From assembly GCF_000341085.1 (NCBI RefSeq), contig NZ_ANBA01000025.1, forward strand, positions 1 to 57,018: a DNA stretch of 57,018 bases, written 5' to 3'. Both the position numbers and the translations under genes were made by a program. This DNA comes from Nocardiopsis ganjiahuensis DSM 45031. Lineage in GTDB: Bacteria > Actinomycetota > Actinomycetes > Streptosporangiales > Streptosporangiaceae. Below the pieces are notes generated by a model. That model ran no database searches and was not told the DNA's origin. It was given only the letters and a program-made list of their open reading frames with translations. This document shows, piece by piece, positions 51,295-57,018 of this stretch (positions within the stretch are counted from its first letter, which is position 1; each line of letters starts with the position of its first letter).

Positions 51295-52320
51295 ATGACC
51301 GCGCCGATGGACGTGCCTGAGTCGTCCCAGCACGCCGAGCCAGAAGCGGTCGTCGCGGGGGCCAAGGACGCCGCCAGCCGCTCCCTGCGCCAGATCGCCT
51401 GGCAGCGCTTCCGCAAGGACAAGGTCGGCATGACCGGCGGGATCGTGGTCATCCTGCTCATCCTGGTCGCGATCTTCGCGCCCCTGCTCACGGCCTGGTT
51501 CGGCTACCCGCCCAACCAGTTCAACCAGAGCCTGGTCGACCCGCTCACCGGCGGTGTCCTGCGCGACCCGAACGACCCCGCCCAGGGGCTGGATCCCTGG
51601 GGCGGCATCAGCGCCCAGCACCTCCTGGGCGTGGAACCGGTCAACGGCCGCGACCTCTTCAGCCGTATCGTCTACGGCGCCCGGACCTCACTGCTCGTCG
51701 CCACCGTCGCCACCGTGGTGTGCGTGGTCATCGGCACCGTCCTGGGCATCCTCGCGGGCTACTTCGGCGGCTGGGCGGACGTGGTCATCAGCCGGACCAT
51801 GGACATCTTCCTGGCCTTCCCGCTGCTGCTCTTCGCGATCGCCCTGGTCGGCGTCATCCCCGACGGCGCCTTCGGCCTGTCCGGGAACAACCTGCGCATC
51901 GGTGTCCTGGTGTTCATCATCGGCTTCTTCAACTGGCCCTACATCGGACGCATCGTGCGCGGGCAGACCCTCACCCTCAAGGAACGCGAGTTCGTCGAGG
52001 CCTCGCGCAGCCTCGGCGCAGGCAGCACCCACATCGTCTTCCGCGAGATCCTGCCCAACCTCGTCACCCCCATCCTCGTCTACTCCACCCTGCTCATCCC
52101 CACGAACATCCTCTTCGAGGCGGCCCTGAGCTTCCTGGGCGTGGGCATCAACCCGCCCATGGCCACCTGGGGCGGCATGTTGGAGAACGCTCTGCGCTTC
52201 TACACCACCTCGCCGCACTTCGTGATCGTCCCGGGCCTGGCCATCTTCATCACCGTCCTCGCCTTCAACCTCTTCGGCGACGGACTGCGCGACGCCTTCG
52301 ACCCCCGCTCCTCCGACTGA
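51295..52320 (+). CDS. Peptide ABC transporter permease (DppC type)
   Basis: 341 residues with GGGAGG about nine bases before ATG 51295. N-terminal cytoplasmic segment SLRQIAWQRFRKDKVGMTGG, then six helices, a 75-residue external loop (NQSLVDPLTGG ... LLGVEPVNGRDLFSRIVYGARTS) and the EAA motif EASRSLGAGSTHIVFREILPNLVTPILV. The conserved WGGMLENAL near the end confirms the OppC/DppC group. First gene of the operon permease-binding protein-permease-ATPase. Imports oligopeptides, dipeptides or nickel across the membrane. Confidence 0.92.
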   Translation: MTAPMDVPESSQHAEPEAVVAGAKDAASRSLRQIAWQRFRKDKVGMTGGIVVILLILVAIFAPLLTAWFGYPPNQFNQSLVDPLTGGVLRDPNDPAQGLDPWGGISAQHLLGVEPVNGRDLFSRIVYGARTSLLVATVATVVCVVIGTVLGILAGYFGGWADVVISRTMDIFLAFPLLLFAIALVGVIPDGAFGLSGNNLRIGVLVFIIGFFNWPYIGRIVRGQTLTLKEREFVEASRSLGAGSTHIVFREILPNLVTPILVYSTLLIPTNILFEAALSFLGVGINPPMATWGGMLENALRFYTTSPHFVIVPGLAIFITVLAFNLFGDGLRDAFDPRSSD

Positions 52321-52382
52321 CGAACCCACCACGGGGCCGTGCACCGCACGGACCCACCAGCGAACCCGACCAGGAGGCTCAG

Positions 52383-54194
52383 GTGACCACCCACCACTTC
52401 ACGCGCCAGGAGCCGCACCGACGGCGCGGCGTGCTCCGCCGCGCCACCGCCCCGGTGGCCGCGGGTACGGCGATCGCCCTGCTGCTGGCCGCCTGCGGTG
52501 GCGGGGGAGGAGGCGGAGGCGGCGGGGAGTCCGACGCCGAGTTCAACGAGGGCGAGAGCGCGGTCGTCAACCCCTCCGACGAGACCGGCGGTACCCTCCG
52601 CTACGCCATCTCGGCCGACTTCGACTCACCCGACCCGGGCAACACCTACTACGCGTTCAGCTGGAACTTCTCCCGCTACTACGCGCGCACCCTGCTCACC
52701 TACACCGAGGCACCCGGTGAACAGGGCATCGAGATCCAGCCCGACCTGGCCGAGGAGCTGCCCGAGGGCAACGAGGACTCCACCGAGTGGACCGTGCGCC
52801 TCAAGCAGGGCCTGCGCTACGAGGACGGCTCGGAGATCACCGCGGAAGACGTCAAGTACGCCATCGCGCGCAGCAACTTCGGCGACCAGGCACTGCCGAA
52901 CGGCCCCAAGTACTTCCAGGACCTGCTGGCCGACAGCGACGACTACGAGGGCCCTTACGCCGACGAGGGCGACCCGCTGGCCGGGTTCGACGGCATCGAG
53001 ACACCCGACGACCACACCCTGGTCTTCCACCTGAAGAAGAGCTTCTCCGAGTTCCCCTACGTGCTCATCCAGCCGCAGACCGCGCCGGTGCCCGCCGACG
53101 CCGACCGCGGCGAGCAGTACCAGAGCCAGGTGGTCTCCTCCGGGCCGTACAAGTTCGACGGGGAGTACCGTCCGGGCGTCTCCCTGAACCTGGTGCGCAA
53201 CGAGGAGTGGGACGCCACGACCGACCCCACCCGCAGGGCGCTGCCCGACCGCATCGAGGTGGAGCTGGGAGTCGACCAGAACGAGATCGACCAGCGGCTC
53301 GTCAACGGAGAACTCGACGTCGACCTCAGCGGCACCGGCGTCGGCCCGGCGATGAAGGGCACCGTCATCACCGACGAGGCCCAGCGCCACAACGTCGACA
53401 ACCCGCAGACCAGCACCCTGCGCTACATCAACATCAACACCGTCATGGAGCCGCTCGACGACCTGGCCTGCCGCGAGGCCATCATGTTCGCGGCCGACCG
53501 GGACGCGCTCCAGCGCGCCTGGGGCGGCGACACCGGTGGTGACATCGCCACCCAGATCATGCCCGGCTCGCTGCCCGGCGCCGACCCGAGCCTCGACCTG
53601 TACCCGTCCGAGGACAACAAGGGCGACCTCGCGAAGGCGCAGGAGAAGCTGGAGGAGTGCGGCCAGCCGGACGGTTTCTCCACCGCGATCGGCGCCCGCG
53701 CCGACCGCCCCGCCGACGTCAGCACCGCCGAGGCGCTCCAGCAGGCCCTGGCCCGGGTGAACATCGAGGCGGAGATCAAGCAGTTCCCGTCCGACACCTA
53801 CACCAACACCCAGGCCGGATCGCCGTCCTTCGTCGCCGACAACGACCTCGGGCTGACCGTGTACGGCTGGGCTCCGGACTGGGCCAGCGGCTACGGGTTC
53901 ATGAGCAAGATCCTGGACGGCGACGCCATCCAGGAGGCCGGCAACGCCAACATCTCCGAGATCGACGACGACCAGATCAACGAGTGGTTCGACGAGGTCG
54001 TCAGCGTCGAGGACGCCGACGAGCGCGCCTCGATCTACGGGCAGATCGACGAGCGCGCGATGGAGCAGGCCGTGATCCTGCCGGCCGTGTTCGAACGCAC
54101 GGTGCTCTACCGGCCGGCCAACCTGACCAACGTCTACTACCACGCCGGCTACTCGATGTTCGACTACATGTCGCTCGGCACCACCGGTGACTGA
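52383..54194 (+). CDS. Peptide ABC transporter substrate-binding lipoprotein (DppA/OppA type)
   Basis: 603 residues from GTG 52383, with AGGAGG just upstream. The signal peptide (RRGVLRRATAPVAAGTAIALLLAAC) has a twin-arginine-like start and the lipobox LLAAC; ten glycines follow. Mature protein is SBP_bac_5 family: GGTLRYAISADFDSPDPGNTYY, LRYEDGSEITAEDVKYAIAR, SGPYKFDGEYRPG and the late VYGWAPDWASGYGFM. Captures the substrate outside the cell for the adjacent permeases. Size and sequence fit oligopeptide rather than nickel binding proteins. Confidence 0.93.
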   Translation: MTTHHFTRQEPHRRRGVLRRATAPVAAGTAIALLLAACGGGGGGGGGGESDAEFNEGESAVVNPSDETGGTLRYAISADFDSPDPGNTYYAFSWNFSRYYARTLLTYTEAPGEQGIEIQPDLAEELPEGNEDSTEWTVRLKQGLRYEDGSEITAEDVKYAIARSNFGDQALPNGPKYFQDLLADSDDYEGPYADEGDPLAGFDGIETPDDHTLVFHLKKSFSEFPYVLIQPQTAPVPADADRGEQYQSQVVSSGPYKFDGEYRPGVSLNLVRNEEWDATTDPTRRALPDRIEVELGVDQNEIDQRLVNGELDVDLSGTGVGPAMKGTVITDEAQRHNVDNPQTSTLRYININTVMEPLDDLACREAIMFAADRDALQRAWGGDTGGDIATQIMPGSLPGADPSLDLYPSEDNKGDLAKAQEKLEECGQPDGFSTAIGARADRPADVSTAEALQQALARVNIEAEIKQFPSDTYTNTQAGSPSFVADNDLGLTVYGWAPDWASGYGFMSKILDGDAIQEAGNANISEIDDDQINEWFDEVVSVEDADERASIYGQIDERAMEQAVILPAVFERTVLYRPANLTNVYYHAGYSMFDYMSLGTTGD

Positions 54195-54219
54195 CCGGGA
54201 AACGGCATGACGGCATGAC

Positions 54220-54247
54220 GGCGGCGGCCCCGGGCGGGGCCGCCGCC
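54220..54247 (+). terminator. Hairpin between the binding-protein and second permease genes
   Basis: A perfect 12-base stem (GGCGGCGGCCCC / GGGGCCGCCGCC) with a 4-base loop, 26 bases after the stop. Could dampen transcription so that the binding protein is made in excess. Confidence 0.7.
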
Positions 54248-54251
54248 TCCG

Positions 54252-54277
54252 CGAGGGCCCACCCGTGCGGGCCCTCG
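54252..54277 (+). terminator. Second hairpin after the binding-protein gene
   Basis: A perfect 9-base stem (CGAGGGCCC / GGGCCCTCG) with an 8-base loop, directly after the first hairpin. Confidence 0.6.
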
Positions 54278-54437
54278 GCTCCGTGTCCGGGGGCGGAAAG
54301 CCCCTTGTACACGCCGAACACAAGGCGTGATCGACTTATTGCCATGGGTTACGGTTTGGTTTTCGGGCGGAACCGTCTCCGACCCGGACCCGGGCCCCGG
54401 GCCGAGGCCATGGCTTCGACGAGAGAAAGCACGTGCC

Positions 54438-55451
54438 TTGCTGACCTACATCCTGCGCCGCCTCGGTGCCGGTCTGCTGCTGTTGGCCGTGGTCACCATG
54501 GTCACCTTCGCCATCTTCTACGTGGTGCCCCGATGGGCGGGCCGGACCACCGAGCAGCTCGCCACGATGTACGTGGGCCGGGCCCCCACCCCGGAGGCGA
54601 TCCAGGCCACCATCGAACGCCTCGGCCTGGACCAGCCCATCGCGGTCCAGTTCTGGGAGTTCGTCCGGGGCATCTTCTTCGGAGCGCAGTACCAGTTCGG
54701 CCGGGACACGATCGAATGCTCCGCGCCCTGCTTCGGCTACTCGTTCCAGACCTACCAGGAGGTCTTCCCCGAGATCGTCTCCCGACTGCCGGTGACCGCG
54801 TCCCTCGCCGTGGGCGCGGGCGTCATCTGGCTGGTCGGCGGTGTCGCCGTGGGTGTGGTCTCCGCCGTATGGAAGGGCAGCCTCTTCGACCGCCTGGCCA
54901 TGGGCGTGGCCCTGGCCGGGGTCTCCCTGCCGATCTTCTTCACCGGCCTGCTGGCCCTGGCCTTCCTGGTCCACACCTGGGGCCTCTTCAGCACCCCGCG
55001 CTACGTGCCCTTCACCGAGGACCCGATCGCCTGGGCCCAGGGCATGATCCTGCCGTGGCTCACACTGGCCTTCCTGCACGCGGCCATGTACGCGCGGCAG
55101 ACCCGCGCGGGCATGTTGGAGACGCTCAACGAGGACTACATCCGCACCGCCCGGGCCAAGGGCCTGAGTGAGGGCAAGGTCGTGCTCAAACACGCGCTGC
55201 GCCCCACCCTGACCCCGATCGTCACCATCTTCGGCCTCGACCTGGGCCTGGTCCTGGGCGGCGCCGTCCTGACCGAACAGGTCTTCTCCCTCAACGGGAT
55301 CGGCCGGTACGCGGTCCAGGCCATCACCCAGAGCGACCTTCCGGTGATCCTGGGCGTCACGCTCTTCGGTGCGTTCTTCATCGTGATCTGCAACCTGATC
55401 GTCGACCTGGTGTACCCGCTCATCGACCCGCGCGTGCGCATCCACAACTGA
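54438..55451 (+). CDS. Peptide ABC transporter permease (DppB type)
   Basis: 337 residues from a TTG at 54438, chosen because it gives the typical DppB N-terminus LTYILRRLGAGLLLLAVVTMVTF and has a purine-rich GAGAAAG upstream; an earlier in-frame GTG at 54327 would add 37 atypical residues. Six helices, APTPEAIQATIERLGLDQPI loop, and EAA motif NEDYIRTARAKGLSEGKVVLKHALRPTLTPIV. The external loop contains two cysteines (ECSAPCFGYSF), possibly a disulfide. Works with the DppC-type permease and the fused ATPase. Confidence 0.9.
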   Translation: MLTYILRRLGAGLLLLAVVTMVTFAIFYVVPRWAGRTTEQLATMYVGRAPTPEAIQATIERLGLDQPIAVQFWEFVRGIFFGAQYQFGRDTIECSAPCFGYSFQTYQEVFPEIVSRLPVTASLAVGAGVIWLVGGVAVGVVSAVWKGSLFDRLAMGVALAGVSLPIFFTGLLALAFLVHTWGLFSTPRYVPFTEDPIAWAQGMILPWLTLAFLHAAMYARQTRAGMLETLNEDYIRTARAKGLSEGKVVLKHALRPTLTPIVTIFGLDLGLVLGGAVLTEQVFSLNGIGRYAVQAITQSDLPVILGVTLFGAFFIVICNLIVDLVYPLIDPRVRIHN

Positions 55452-55465
55452 GAGAGGCGTTCTCG

Positions 55466-57018
<1,553 letters not shown>

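Noticed and set aside
52501..52531. Frameshift in the poly-Gly tract after the lipobox
   Set aside because: The frame is continuous through the ten glycine codons and the mature protein follows in frame, so it is a flexible linker.

Overview
The window is very GC-rich (roughly 70% or more by eye), dense in genes, uses GTG and TTG starts freely, has almost no TTA codons and several leaderless-looking promoters. It carries families typical of filamentous actinomycetes: a DUF574 (SAV_2177-type) methyltransferase, an FxsT-like NB-ARC/TPR protein, a CYP157-like P450 and an XRE-ImmA/IrrE protein. A Nocardiopsis-like member of the Streptosporangiales fits best; this is inference, since no rRNA or housekeeping phylogenetic marker is present. 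I saw no tRNA, rRNA, CRISPR array or intact insertion sequence.

Layout. Positions 1-1555 hold the 3' end of a fused two-domain oligopeptide/dipeptide ABC ATPase (DppDF type). From 1.8 to 23 kb lie mostly single-gene units: a methyltransferase, a histidine phosphatase, a Nudix hydrolase, a YchJ-like protein, a gene pair of unknown protein plus XRE-ImmA/IrrE protease, a GltS glutamate symporter, an SDR oxidoreductase, a GNAT-amidase pair and a CapA-like lipoprotein. Scattered among them are four long uncharacterised proteins (7149-8537, 12622-14007, 16477-18165, 20556-21854) that appear to be one expanded family.

From 23.8 to 29 kb is the most unusual block: a large NB-ARC/TPR protein (minus strand) faces away from a STAND-type NTPase followed closely by a membrane-anchored coiled-coil protein (plus strand). 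The NTPase gene contains one of only two in-frame TTA codons I found in the window. Next come a PNPOx-like protein behind a SoxR-box-like promoter, and an RNA-repair cassette (RNA ligase plus HD-Pnk). From 31.5 to 37 kb are a DUF2786 protein, the DUF574 methyltransferase, a P450 lacking the ExxR arginine, and a lipoprotein hydrolase.

From 37.2 to 41 kb is a lutABC lactate-utilisation operon with a divergent GntR regulator and palindromic operators. Then come a one-domain voltage-gated cation channel with an unusual filter, pgi with a duplicated start site, and a catabolic locus of an FCD regulator, two amidohydrolases and a DUF3100 membrane protein. An ABC-F protein with a strong leader hairpin follows. 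The window closes with a peptide ABC transporter operon (permease, binding protein, permease, fused ATPase). Its ATPase is a close duplicate of the one that opens the window, so the whole 55-kb interval lies between two direct repeats.
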